From Varroa destructor (taxonomy: Eukaryota > Arthropoda > Arachnida > Mesostigmata > Varroidae), in contig NW_019211455.1 of the NCBI RefSeq assembly GCF_002443255.2, positions 57,615,480 to 57,679,479 of the forward strand: a DNA stretch of 64,000 nt, in the 5' to 3' direction. Below the pieces are notes generated by a model. The model ran no database searches and was not told where the DNA came from. It saw only the letters and a program-made list of their open reading frames with translations. Shown piece after piece: positions 50,014 to 62,819 of this stretch (positions are counted from its first letter, which is position 1; each line of letters starts with the position of its first letter). A program made the position numbers and the translations under genes.

Positions 50014-53000
50014 CTAGCAGACAATATTTTTATCTAAAAACTACTAATTCGAGCTGTTTTTCTATCTCCTTGCAGGTAAGCGAACGCGATTATTTACACC
50101 CACATACTACCCTACCTATTGCCGTTTCACCGTTGACCTGCGGGATACTATTGGGCGAAACATCTCCATATCAGCAGATGAGAGAAGACGTTTCATTCGA
50201 ACCAGAATTTATACCGATTGCCAAATAGTCATTTACGGAGCTCATACGATCAGCATACAATATGTTTTGGTAAAAAATAACTCTTTTCTAAAGGAAAAGG
50301 GTTACACCTTTTACTGTACATATGTAATACATAGTCTAAACAAAAACGTGCTTACAACAGGTCCGATTTAACACCAGATTTTTTTCTATTTTATCGTACT
50401 ACATCTGCTGTTTCGAGGCAATACGCAAATCTGGCTTGCTAATTGTGCGGTAAACGTATACCTTTTTGCTTTTCGAGCCCAGGCTTTCTAGTGCCTTTAA
50501 AATAAGTATTTTCAGCTTAGCCGAAAGCGCACCAGCCTTACAATTAACGGTGTATAATGGCCTCTACCAAAAGGAAACAACTAAGATTCGAATCGATATT
50601 TATATGTTCTCAAGTGTAGTAAACAGCATAGTTATAGATGTAACAGGCAGGGTGGGAATGAGGATAATGGGTGACTACTGCAGAGTCGGGGGCGACTGAT
50701 TTCTCGGCCCACAAAATCTTGTCAACTGTAAGCTTGTTATTATGTTCACTATTAATTGACAACATATGATAGCAGTTATTAGATGTAGGACATTCTACCT
50801 CTTGCAGCCCACACCCGTGATTCGGTAAAAAAAACAGTACCATCGACATACAATAGGAATATTATTATCTTAGTATACCTGTTATTGGCCCGCCTTGTGT
50901 CCTTGTCGACTTTGCCTGTTACTTTACTATGTTTGTATGGGTTAAGCTCAGAGGCGAGAGAAAGCAAGCGTGGAAAGGAATCTCTAAAAATCCCTCTGGC
51001 GTCTCCGTTCGTTTACGGTTGTGAGCCTGCAAATAAACGGAGATATTTTCTAATGTTATCAAAAAGGTTGAACGTCTGCACGTGAATACAATAAGAAAAT
51101 AATGGCTTTGTCCGATGACTTCTCTCAGCGGATTGGAAGTGCTGTGCAATGATTGCCCGTACTGCTAATAGGCACAGATGGCCCTTCACCGGTCTACTTC
51201 GCTTGTCCATCGCGTACCGCTGTGGCCGTCCGCATTAAGCCGCCACTGTAGTTCTATCAGTCGGCACATACATGTGTACAGCAGGTCGCTATGATGCAAA
51301 CGTATTAAGCTGCCTTTGCGCCGGCTTGTTCTTTTGCCTGATTCGCGCCCACACTTACAGGCAACGCACTAGTCCAACTTCGGTTGGTCTCGCCACCAGT
51401 GAACGCCGTTAGCAAAAGACATAACTTTTACTGCTCGAACAAATCGTCTAACAGCTGAAGTAGCTATCGGCTACAGCTGATTCTATCTGACTAGTTCTGA
51501 AACCAGGACCGGTGCCCGTTTGTCCGTACTATGAAGTCTTCCTTTTGTACTGACAACAGATTACGATTGTGGGGGCTCGTTCTTACATACAACTGCTACC
51601 CTGACAAACGCGTCGAAACGTCGAAAACCATCGCAGAACGACCGAATAGCGGCGCCGCTAGAAAGGCGCAGAACTATTTTGAATCACTGGCCATTGTGTT
51701 TGTTCATTTGTGTATATGTATGTAAGTTTGTTTAAACTAATGTCGTCACTATTCATAGCTCTTGAATGGCAAGTAGGATACACACACGGGAACATAAAAA
51801 CATATGTCTAATCACAAGAAGCCATTGCGTCGTATAGGCCAGATATACACGATCTAATTCAAATCGCGCCGTCAACATCACGTGATAAGACGGAATTTAA
51901 TTATTGTCAACATACCGGTGCTTTTTTTTAATTATCACCATGAAAATTAATGTCCCTACAATAATTACTGTTAATTATTATTGTTGTTGTTGTGTTCGTT
52001 TTTGTCTTCTTCGCTGTTGTTAAGCGAAATTTATATTTAGAACTGTTTTCGGTACGCGGTCACGTTATTATTACGTAATCGGGCGTCCGACTGCTACTTC
52101 TACTAGAAGCTGTGGTATCAGAATCGACAACTGGCTGGAATTACTCTACGTTTACACCGTGCTCATATAACATATAATAATATCGTGTGAAAAGCTCTTG
52201 TAAATGGCAAAAAGTAGATTTCTCTAAAAGCCTATGGGTATGTATGTAATAAGTACGTGTAGATCTGCAAGTAATTGCGTGCAGCGGGGTTGCTCCTGTT
52301 TGCAGCAGGCGCGCTGACGCCTGACGTTGTGCGACAACGTTGACCTCCTGTACACGCACTGTCCGTCGCATTTGTGTCGACGCTTCTCTGTTTGTCCTTA
52401 CGACTCTAACGTGACTCACCTATTCTGTTATCTCGCCACTGTTAATAATAATAATAAAGCTATTATTTATACGCGGCCTATAGTGATATTTATGACTGTG
52501 GCGTAGTTTTTTTTTTATATACGTAAATATAATTAGATAGCACATTATGAACGAGGTATTTTTGTCGTTGAGCACTTGCTACATCTGAGCTTAGTCGGTC
52601 AACGCAGATTATGGCAATTTAATTGAGCTCAAAATGTAATAAAATAAACATATTCGTTTTGCCTAGGAGTTTACTCTTTCTAGCTACGAAGCGAAGTTGC
52701 GGCACTTCATAAATCATTTTCATCAGTATCCCTAGATTTATGTAGGAAGTAAAAGCACTTGTGCTAATGCGATGGAACAGCACGATTTCAGAATGCGCCC
52801 AAGATCCAACCGGTATCTTGTTTTTTAGCTGCGTGTGTCTATACGCCGCGTGTGTATATACGTGTGTATATGTATACTTTAGTATAGCTTAGGACTAGGA
52901 CCTCACGTGTGTTGTAAAAGTATCGTACGTATCACACAAAATACAGCTCTTCATTTGTTTCGTCCAGTGTAACTAGCAGTTTTTTTCGCTCTGACATCAG

Positions 53001-53538
53001 TCGTCGGCGGTTATTCAACGCTGAAACGATCCGTATTTTAGAGAACCCACATTTAGCGGGTAAATACACACTCACACATAGACACAAACACGACCGCCCG
53101 TCCGCCCGTCACCATGTCAACCGCTGCCGCTACAAATACAACCCCAATCACATTAAATCGTATCACCGCAAGGCGTCGTGAAGGGTCCGACGCATGTGGC
53201 CTTCACGTGCTCTTGAACCCTGTGACATAAGCGTTCTCATCCATAATAATCATCATAGTAACCCCATCAACAACACCAGCAGGAGCACGATTGCAGTTAG
53301 TGCAGCTATGGCTTTCTATTATATCATGACAGCAGACAGACGACACCTCAGCAGCAGCTTCACTTCTTCGGCGTACGCCACCATTAGCCATGGCACTGCG
53401 CGAGCTACCGAACGACACCATGTTGGGCGTCATAGTGTACGTGTAACCGTTTCACTGTTTGGCTGCCCGGTTGATCGATCAGCCCGGGTTCCAACGTCAG
53501 CATGTCATATGGCCCAGTGAGAGTGCCAGCACCATCGG

Positions 53539-53565
53539 CGGCGGCGGCGGGAGCCGCCGCCGCTG
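53539..53565. repeat. GC-only hairpin of CGG/CCG repeats
   Basis: CGGCGGCGGCGG (53539-53550) and CCGCCGCCGCTG (53554-53565) pair with one mismatch around a 3-base loop, in the GC-rich 53.1-54.4 kb zone. Confidence 0.6.
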
Positions 53566-54668
53566 CTGGTGTCTTTGTGGCAGCCATTCACGCACACATA
53601 AACGGATAAACAGCGGACGAACGAATACGCACACAAACACAGGCACCTACGCCGCACATGTACGTACATAGGCGGCAGAGGCAGGCTAAGTTAGTCTGTT
53701 TTACAGCTTAGGGGGTACCGGGCCGACCAGCATGTTGCTGGTACAACAGTCACGATTTGATGCGACTGCTCTAGCCTCTGATATAACTGTGACTGTTCAA
53801 GAACGATACAAAGCCACGGTGTGCCGCTCCAGCAGCTTCTGCAAGTGTTGCCGTTGTAGCTATTATATGTTTGTGTGTGTTTAGGACTTGCCAAGATGGT
53901 ATTATTCGTCCATTTGTCTGTTCATTCGCTTTATGGATGCAGCCTGATTGGCTACTTTTAGCAAATTATTACATAATACCAGAGGGAACCCCGACGGCGG
54001 TGTACGCAGTGATGGCACCCTCTTCGTTGGCTAGCGCTAGATACACTGTGATTAACATTGACCCAACGTCGAAGAGCGCAGCGCTCAAGCAAGCGGGAGC
54101 ACAAGGCAACGCTGCCGGAATCATCAGACAACCACAGCACCGAGAACACTGCCAGCTGCGATGCAACAACAGCGTCGACGATAGCGGCAGCTATAGCGAT
54201 CGATGGTACTTGATACATTGCTTAGCTTTGGCCGGTCATGTTAGTACTGCAATGTTCTACGGTGTGATAAGCATGGATCATTTCTTGCTGATGCTGTCAC
54301 GTGTAGACGAGCAAACAAATAAGCAGGCGAGCGTGCATGCATGCATACGTGAATATGTGCCTCGTGCCGGCAGTTAAAAGCGTATCATCAGACTGCGATG
54401 ACACTGAATGCCGCTTTTGCGGATACTAAATAACCGCTGGATGTCCACTTTGCTGGACCAAGCCCTACGGCCATCCAGTATATCCTAGAATAGAAACATG
54501 CCGAAGTTGACCGGAGCATACTGCGTCTGTAAATAGATATACGTAAAATATATATATGGTATACTTTAAGCGCATAATTTGACGTGCCCTTTACTGAAAG
54601 CGGCTACAATCGATGGGCTATGCACTTCTGGCTCCCAACGTCCCACTAATGCTATTTCCACTTTGTCA

Positions 54669-54694
54669 TGCTATTACTACTACTACTACTACTA
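54669..54694. repeat. (ACT)n microsatellite
   Basis: About seven ACT units. Confidence 0.75.
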
Positions 54695-55356
54695 TTAATC
54701 TATCGCTTTAGATGTTTGCACTCCGAGTGCTGGGGATGCTACCGGACGAAGGCGAACAAATGAGTTTGATTTCTCTATGACTAAGTGTGGTAATGGCTTC
54801 TGATGCTGCACCGTTATTATCGAAATGGATTTTACGCTTTGCTTTAAATACGTACCTCGGGCTTTCATCGTAGACTTTCGTTACTACAACTGCTTTATTC
54901 CTGCAATTGTTATTACTAGCAGGCAATGCCCGGGAACTCTCTGTTGGCCAACAGTCAGCTATGACCTTTGTTGGCAAGGCGCAAAAATGTCGCCTACGAG
55001 CTAATCTCAATAAAGGGAGCTTGTGGCACTCCCGATTCCCACTGTGGGACTGCATACACAGTAATGGCCCCCGCTGTGTGTATGCGGGTACTCGAGCGGC
55101 TAGGCCGTTCGTCGTACAAATTTTTGGCGGAATTTATGATGTGGTACTCACTTCTGTTGTATGTGTCGAATAAAAACACATAGATACTTAGCTGGAATCC
55201 AATCCAGAATAATTAGACAAAGCAAATTAACCGAGGTGCAACGTTGACCAATTGATAATTTATTTACACATTTGACTTTACATCTATAATACGCAGACGG
55301 ACACGTGCTACGTGTCGCTACCAAGATAGGTACACGTAAACTTATATACATGCGTT

Positions 55357-55402
55357 CACACACATACACACACACACACACATACACACAGACGGACACA
55401 CA
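55357..55402. repeat. CA-rich microsatellite
   Basis: Interrupted CA repeats with ATACACA units, about 350 bases beyond the 3' end of copy 5. Confidence 0.8.
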
Positions 55403-55754
55403 AATATACGCTCTCGCGTACACATGTAGGTCAATTAATTTAACATCAGCAGAAATCGGGTGGCACGTATTACCTCACATTACCCTATAATGACTGAATA
55501 CGCTGTCGATTCATATATATATGTAACAAGTACGAATCTATAATTAGACCCAGCAGGTACACCAAGTTCCATAAAAAAATACCAAAGACGTCTTAACATT
55601 TCAGGTAACATTAATGTAAAATATTTGTTCCAAGCGATCCTACCTTCAGTGCTAATTCTCAATACAATTAACGACAGGGTTATCGAGCTACCAATACTGA
55701 GCGTCAACTGCCGTAGGTTTCACGGGCGTCTAATAGACATCGAACTTCCTGAGT

Positions 55755-56396
55755 TCAGTCACCTCCATTCATGATCATGGGCATGGGGTGATTATGGGGC
55801 TCATGATGAACGTGAATGTGTTGCTTTACATACAATGGTACAGGCACCTCTATAGGTTTCTTAATAATGACCTGTTTAAATACGGGAACCTTCACCGGGA
55901 CTGTAACAGGCTTGAGGATCTTGACCACTTTGTGGTACGGCACCGGGACGTACTTCGGTACCTTGACAGGCACTGGAACTTCTTTGACTATCGGCACGGG
56001 TACAGTTTTGTGAACTGGAACAGGTACGTACTTGATGACGGGTACTGGCACAGGGAATGGCACTTCATGTGGCACCGGAACCATCTTCGGGACCATGACT
56101 TCTTTTGGGACGGGCACAATTTTTGGGACCCGCTTTACGATAGGAACTTTGTACGGCACAGGCACCGGATGAGAGACTTCAACGGGGGTCGGGATTGGTA
56201 TGAACTTCGGGACAGGAACAGGAACTGGACTTGGAACGGGCTCTGGTACTGGGACGATCTTTGTCAAATATCTAACCACCTCAGGGCGATGGTAGTAATG
56301 ATGCGGGCATCCGAAGGATTTTTTGGCTTTCGATTTGAAAGCCCCCGAGCACCGGAAGACAAGAGCTAACAGGCATAGTATCCAAAAAGCGCGCAT
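55755..56396 (-). CDS. Secreted Val/Pro-repeat protein with basic Cys head and His-rich tail (family copy 5)
   Basis: Encodes 213 residues in one exon. Residues 1-19 (MRAFWILCLLALVFRCSGA) are a signal peptide, which decides the start although the frame is open 38 codons upstream. The mature head (FKSKAKKSFGCPHHYYHRP, about 20-38) is basic and contains Cys30. It is the only Cys in any mature family member. PEVVRYLTKIVPVPEP follows, then Val-Pro repeats (VPVPVIKYVPVPVHK). The shared blocks PIVKRVPKIVPVPK and VPVKVPVFKQVIIKKPIEV are present. The tail is different: HIHVHHEPHNH, then PMPMIMNGGD, with no terminal HGW. The His-rich tail could bind metal or take part in cross-linking; that is inference. 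It is an intact but specialised paralog, probably secreted to an extracellular matrix or cuticle. Confidence 0.9.
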   Translation of the reverse strand: MRAFWILCLLALVFRCSGAFKSKAKKSFGCPHHYYHRPEVVRYLTKIVPVPEPVPSPVPVPVPKFIPIPTPVEVSHPVPVPYKVPIVKRVPKIVPVPKEVMVPKMVPVPHEVPFPVPVPVIKYVPVPVHKTVPVPIVKEVPVPVKVPKYVPVPYHKVVKILKPVTVPVKVPVFKQVIIKKPIEVPVPLYVKQHIHVHHEPHNHPMPMIMNGGD

Positions 56397-56560
56397 CGCT
56401 GATAGTTCGATATTTGTGCTCAATTTGGGTGCAGTTCTCGAAGCTTCGCTGCAGCAGGCAGCTGTTGAAGGGACGGATGAAAGCTTCACACTTGTAGACA
56501 CAAAGGGCACGGGAGGTGGACGAGACGAGCACGGAGGGAAAATTCACATCACAGCACTTT

Positions 56561-56595
56561 ACTTGATTCTAAGTGGTATCCTGTTCCAGCTTATA
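56561..56595 (-). promoter_or_regulatory. TATA + initiator-like core promoter of copy 5
   Basis: Minus-strand TATAAG (56595-56590) is followed by TCAAGT (56566-56561), with the likely start A at 56564, 31 bases from the box start. The predicted 5' UTR is 168 bases. The initiator deviates by one inserted base from TCAGT, so this is less certain than for copies 1 and 3. Confidence 0.5.
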
Positions 56596-58323
56596 TTTAT
56601 TTGCCCTTATATTCCTTTTTGAAACGCTTCAAGGATATAACACTTTCGCTTAATTTGCATTTTTCACTATTTGGTCCCTTTTTCTCCATCGACACACGAC
56701 GGTGCGGTACGATTTGTCACCAACGGCGTTTACTATACGATGATTATAATGATTATGATGGCGGTGATGACGACACTTCGCTGGAATAAGAAGGGAAGCA
56801 CCCAGCGACTGTTAGACGGGCGAACAAACTACGACTTCGGTGTAAAATCGATTCACAACACGGTTTCCCGGTGGATCTACTCGACACATTGGCAGGGAAC
56901 GGTGGCGAAGATAGTTGGGATTTTCTCGCAAATTTCGTCTGCTATTCCGATACGCTGTTTCGTTCAGCTGCTAGCTTCAGTTAGTATTTCACACCTACTA
57001 CATACGTTTTTGCGGTCAATAGAGCAACGCTGTTCGTTAGATGAACTACAACTACACCTAGAAGTAACTCTGTACTACATTTACAATGGTTTAGCTCAGC
57101 ATGTTTACCAACGAAGTCAATAGCGTTTCTTTGCGATATTGAACGTCTTGTGCATGATCTTAGCCTCTCAATGTAGTGATGTTATCGTATGGCTAGAAAA
57201 TGGCAAGTTGACCACAAATGCCCGCCGCTTGGTGGTAAATGATCCTGCCACACGCCCAGGTTGGTATTCCATTATGTGGTAGGAATCACCATGGCCTTAG
57301 TGGTCGATCGTCAGGGGGTGGTAGCTGCAAACCATTCTATGGTGGCACCAGGCTCCAATGAGCCTACAGTAGGATGACAACGGTAATGATCAGTATGACA
57401 GTGTACGCGCGGATGCGTTGCGGACAACTAACGTTAGAACTATCGCTTGGTTCGCAAAGCGAAGTCAATCATGCTTGGTCCTTGATATCGTTGAGCATGG
57501 CTTTATTAGGCTAGCTGAGCCTTAGTAGCAACTAATGTAGAGCATAACTCACTGAGAAGAACGCCTCCTGCCATACGAGAGACTTTGCCTACGTCGCAAA
57601 AGCTGTCGTGCATTGAGTCAGCGAATCTCAGAAATAAGGCTTAGATCACCTCACTCTTACGCACCTTCCGCTACTGATCGTTTGGACAGTACTAATCATT
57701 GCGGTGTGATGGATGTTGCCCCTTTGTGCATACAAAACGCTACTTCAACAGAAATTTAACTGTCGCTTTGAAGTACTGCCAAGTATGCTATGGTTGTCAA
57801 AAATAGTTCAACACAGACTAGTACTATAAAAGAAATAGGGAGAATCAATTAAGAAAGCTTTTTTAATTAACAGCTATCACGGTCATTATAGTGGTCACAG
57901 TGATAGCGGGAATATTTATTTAGTTAAAATATATAGCATGACAAAGAGCTAAATGGTTGAAAGCAGGGCTGTTATAGGGAGACCTATATCAACCGCGCGC
58001 TCGACAGCGGCAGCAATAGTATTGAGCCACAGTACGAAACAACTAACTTTTACAATTTCGTCATTTAACTAAAACGCGTCAATCTGCATTAAAATAATAA
58101 CACCAATCGTCGTCATCGGAACGAACAAGACGATGTAAAAATAGCCATGTGGTATATATACAACGACTTACGAACACTTGTACTAACAGACGGGCAGGCA
58201 GGCGATACAAACAACGCTATTAATGAGAGCAATGATGCTAAGGGCAGCAATCAGCGGGGTCACTGACGTTCTACCCTAAATTGAACGCGGCTGCGTAACG
58301 ATGCTATCGTTATTTCGGACTAC

Positions 58324-58376
58324 CAGATCGGATAAATAAAGGAGCAATCATTTTGCTCCTTTATTTGTCCGATCTG
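58324..58376. repeat. 24-bp inverted repeat with TCATT loop
   Basis: Arms at 58324-58347 and 58353-58376 pair over 24 positions. The single DNA mismatch becomes a U-G wobble in plus-strand RNA. The arm begins CAGATCGG and ends GGAGCAA. It may be a small palindromic mobile remnant or an RNA hairpin. Confidence 0.8.
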
Positions 58377-61300
58377 CATGGCTGTTGCCGCTGTCGTTAC
58401 CAGTTGATCGGCAGGTCTATTTTGTTTGAAGAAGCATAAGACAAAACCGAACCATTTTTTTAGGATCATTTCAAAGCTGTACGTAGAAAACAGCAACTTC
58501 CTCTATCGCCTTCACGAACACCTATCGTATTATGTATGTATTTACTTCTTCCGTTGCAGCCGATGGACTATAGTAATAGTTCAGGTGTACAGATCAACAT
58601 GAGCTGGCTGAGTCTGAAACTGTATCATGGGAACTAACAGACGTGCACGGAGTCATACGTGCAAAATGTATTTGATGTTTAGTCGTTGCTCACAAAACGA
58701 TGCCGACAAGAACGAAATCAGACGTTGATAGCAAAGGCAAATTATATTTATTATTATGAAGTATAATTGATATTGCTTCATTGTTTTTTAATTAATATCC
58801 GCTGCGTGTATCGATGTAATCGTCTTTATTATAATTCGGTCTTCTTTCGTCGAAGTGCTCGCTAACGTCTAATTACAGAACCGATACTACGTCCCTGAGC
58901 TACTTGATGTGGCCAAGTGCACGTGTATTGAATCTCAGTCCTGCCTGAAATGAAAGCCAGGAAACCTCGAAGACCCCCTAGAGTCCTTTTCATAGAAATG
59001 AATCTTACACACTCTGAATGAGTCTAGCAAGTGTCGTCACTCTAATGCCGTTGTTTATTTCTTATTCAGCTTTCATAGTAGAAATTAGTCGAACGTTTGG
59101 TAAACGTTCCGGGCCGTCACGAAATGTCCGGTTCTATAGACTATGGCATAATGGCAGCGATTATCAAAGGACTAATGTGTATTTGATTTGACAGAAATCG
59201 TTACGTACGCGTCGTTCCCTGGTTTACTATAACTTGAATCGACACATCTCTACAATCATCATTAAAGACCACGCTTTCATAGCAAATGCGTTCCCAATAA
59301 GCGCTTCATTAGCTCGCTTGCGAACTCAAATTTCTAATTCAGTTAACAGAAATCAGTAAGGCTAAAGGAGTACAATTGGTAAAGGGTAACGCTATTTTCG
59401 TGCGAGGAGGTAAGCCCGGCCGTTTTTCTCCATAGTTGTGACCGATCGTAAGGGTAGCGTTCAGCATCGGCGCCATCGTACAAGCATATGTAATAATCAC
59501 TATCGAAAAAGAACCCTCGTGCTCTTTACGTTTACTTGAATACGTTGTAACAGATAAATAAGTGGGAGAACAATTAAAACTGATCTCTAAGTCCAGGGTA
59601 CAGTTCAGATGAGGGTCTATCGTAATAACAACAACAATATGTATTTCTCTAACACGCAAGTTTATTGTATGGCGGCTGTTGCTATCGTCGCTGCAGTTAT
59701 TGGTACGCGCTGTGTTGTTGTTCTATTCGGTATTTTTGTTGCTAGAAGGACCTAGGACAGATGTTGCCGAAGTGATTCTAGTTTCTCTCGTGTATTTTTT
59801 TCAGTACAAAAATAGTGGCCACGTAGGTGGCCGCTGGCCGACGGAATGAGGTGACGGTGCAGCGTATCTGGTTTCCTGCGTCGCCTATTATTTCGACGAT
59901 GTCTTGCCCATAACAAAGCTATCTTGTCGACATGTTGTTTGTTGAGGTTGATGACCGTGACTGGGCCGTTAGTTTGACTCAGTCCCTATTGGTTTCACGT
60001 TGTGGCGCTAATGGCAGCTTCCTTCCACCTGCCCATTCCCGTTTTCCCCGCAAAGCTCAGTTCTATGACAAGGATTTCAATATCAACAACAGGGAAGGTG
60101 AAGTGTTGCGTTATGCTGCTTGCCTACCCTCTCTATTCCGTTGAGCTTGAGCTACCATAAGTGCTCGTCTCTATATTGTCGCCGCCGCAGCTGGCGACTT
60201 ATTTGTAGGAGCATTATACATAAACGTATTTATACATTTATGTATACATTCATCGGTGTAATGGTTCGTTTGCTCGGTCATTTGGTTGCTCCTGCACCAG
60301 CCGCAGCAACAGCAACTAAACACCAGCGCGAGGGACGGCCTATGAGTTCCCAGCAGCATTGCCACTCATTATGGCAGCGGTGACAGAGGGTGCGTCGAAT
60401 CGACGACGGAACGTGTTGGGTCGTATTGTTCGTTTCGTCGGAGTAGCAGCAGTAATTATTGTAGTAGTGGAAGTGCCGAAGTCGGAGTGAAGACGTCAGA
60501 CGCCAGGCGATAACCGAGATACGACGGAAAGCGCGCCCGCCTGCCCGCGCCGCGTTGAGCGCGACTAACGGCGGTAGCAGCAACGATGCCGTTGCCGACA
60601 GACGGTTACGTAACAATCGGCGCGGGGATAACGATTTTGTAACGTGCCGCTGTTGGTGGAGCGGTCCAGCTGTGGGGGTAACGGCACATCGAGCAGCATC
60701 AACAGCAAGAGCGGAGGCAGTCATCACTCTGCTACGCGCAGTGATCGGGGATGGCAACTGACAAACGGACGAGTTGCCCGTTGGCTAAGCTGCTGATGCT
60801 TTCATTTGACTTCGCGATTCTCACTCAGCTATATCCTACGATGGGATGGTTGAAAGCTTGCTTGGCAGCTTTAGACAAGATCGAACGATGGACGGATGCA
60901 GACAGGTAGACAAACAAGCAAGAACTTGGCCGACTCTGAATCCGCTTATGTTGCTTGTCCGTTCACTGCAACGTCTAGGCAGTAGTAGCAGTTGACGCGA
61001 AAGAAAAAAAAAGTAAGCAGAAACGAACGGATGAGTGGGTAAGTGGCGTGGCGTTTATCTGTCTGTTTGTTAGTTCATCTCTGCTTAGTCAGTGGCCGTA
61101 TCGGTGATTTGCGAGTGTGCTTTTCGCACTGGCGTTTACAGGTGATCATTGCGTTGTTGCCCACTGCGATCGTCGTGCGAAAATCGGTGTGATGCGAGAA
61201 GGTGAAGAATAAGCCCACGCAGGCAATGCTTTCCGAAACGCGGCGGCGGGAAGAAGAGATAACGGACATCGAGGGGAGCCTGGGGTGCTAAGAGAGCTAT

Positions 61301-62162
61301 GGAGGAGGGGTCAAGTAGGGGAGGCCAATTGAACGACCGCTTCGATGGACACTGCCGCATCGGCGCGCAGACCGATCATCTAGTTCGCATTTAAGGTTAA
61401 CGAATGGAATCGTTTTCCGTGGCTGTACCAGCTGTGGTGGTTCCATCGACGATCACTGTTGCTGTTTAATCACGAAATTCGGTGGCCGATGCGGCACCTC
61501 ACGTGAAGGTGAGATATGTAGTCGTGGCTATAGCAATCGCGTGGGCAAGGGCAACATGAGATCTTAGGGATGCTGTTGTCATTGCTATGGCGGTGCTGTT
61601 CGTGTTATTTTTATCGGTAGCGCAAAACGGTTCAACAACTACTGAATGCTTATGTCGGTAGAGAACGACTTCGCTGATTGGTTGGCCGATTGAGATGGAT
61701 TTATCGGGACTACAATCATACTTCTAATGAAAACTTTTATTGAAGATAAATTGTAATTAAATGCCAAATTTAAGCTAAGAGTTCAAGAATTGCAATGTAG
61801 ACGCATCCCTTTGAGGCATATCAGTCACACGTTGACCGCATGGCACACTGCGGACCCTAGCGAAGAGTGGCACTAACGATTCTGATTATGCTGTATCTAT
61901 CTAACTGAAGAGATATCAGTCGCGTAAATCGAAGATGATCATAACAGACATGTAAGCAGAAATACACACAAAGCCATAAAATCAGTCTGATGTGCCGACA
62001 AGGCATTAGGGCTAACAGGCGAGCAAGTTTTACGTGTCTATTCATTCAACACTTTTATCGTCCGCGTTTGAAAATTAGCTGGCTAAAAGTCCGATTTTAG
62101 AAGATCCTCAGATTTCTACAGTTGAAGAGGGAATGCTACCGCCGGCAACGGGCTTCGGAAAT

Positions 62163-62201
62163 GTTTGTGTGTGCGTGTGTGTATGTGTGTGTGAGTGTGT
62201 A
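62163..62201. repeat. GT-rich microsatellite
   Basis: Interrupted TG repeats, about 620 bases beyond the 3' end of copy 6. Confidence 0.8.
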
Positions 62202-62819
62202 TTAGCAAAACCTGAAAACGGTCGGCTGGAACACTCGCTTAAAGAACAGGAGATAGGTCCTTGTAAGTAATGAACGTCCTACGAAAAATAGAATAGGTCA
62301 ATAATATGTTAGGCATACAATGCGTTTCGCTTATGATGTAACACTGGGGCATGGGCACATAACACACAGGTATTAATAATTCAATAACAGCAGCAGCAGA
62401 ACGGTGCTCGCAAAGGCAGATGCCGATTCGTACAGCTAAACTATACGTCCACACACATCTATCTCCCTATACAATAATACGTAATGGTACACAATGTATG
62501 CACAAGCAACAAGCAACAATAAAGGTAGTCCAGCCTCACGGCAACATTGTCCTTCATTATTGACATTCAGCATCGGTAACAAACAGTATCATGACAGATC
62601 ACAATGCAATCGAATTTTTTCCGTAGCACAGTATATTTACATTAATATGTACACACCGGCTCAGACTGACGTCTGAGACAGTAGCGCGTATCTTTCAGAT
62701 TCACTCTCGCAGGATCTCGGTCCATTTCTCTTTCATTCATTGATCGGAAAGTTGTCAGAGTAACAGGGTTGCGATGAAACTTTTGTTTTTGCATACGCCA
62801 TCCATGCATAGTCCATTAA

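Larger units (their letters stand above)
48643..55754. other. No supported gene; GC-rich zone at 53.1-54.4 kb
   Basis: Holds CAA repeats, a possible recursive-splice site at 50057-50082, the T/A hairpin and a GC-only hairpin. Chance frames dominate the GC-rich zone. Confidence 0.5.
56596..62819. other. No supported gene; GC-rich zone at 60.1-61.5 kb
   Basis: Holds the 24-bp hairpin at 58324 and a GT repeat. A 150-codon plus frame at 56671-57123 shows no recognisable domain. Confidence 0.5.

Noticed and set aside
56671..57123. 150-codon plus frame upstream of copy 5
   Set aside because: Composition is unremarkable, no family recognised, and its start lies in a GAT/TGATGA-rich stretch.
60278..60757. 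159-codon minus frame in a GC-rich zone
   Set aside because: The Ala/Arg/Ser bias is what stop-poor GC-rich DNA gives in several frames at once.
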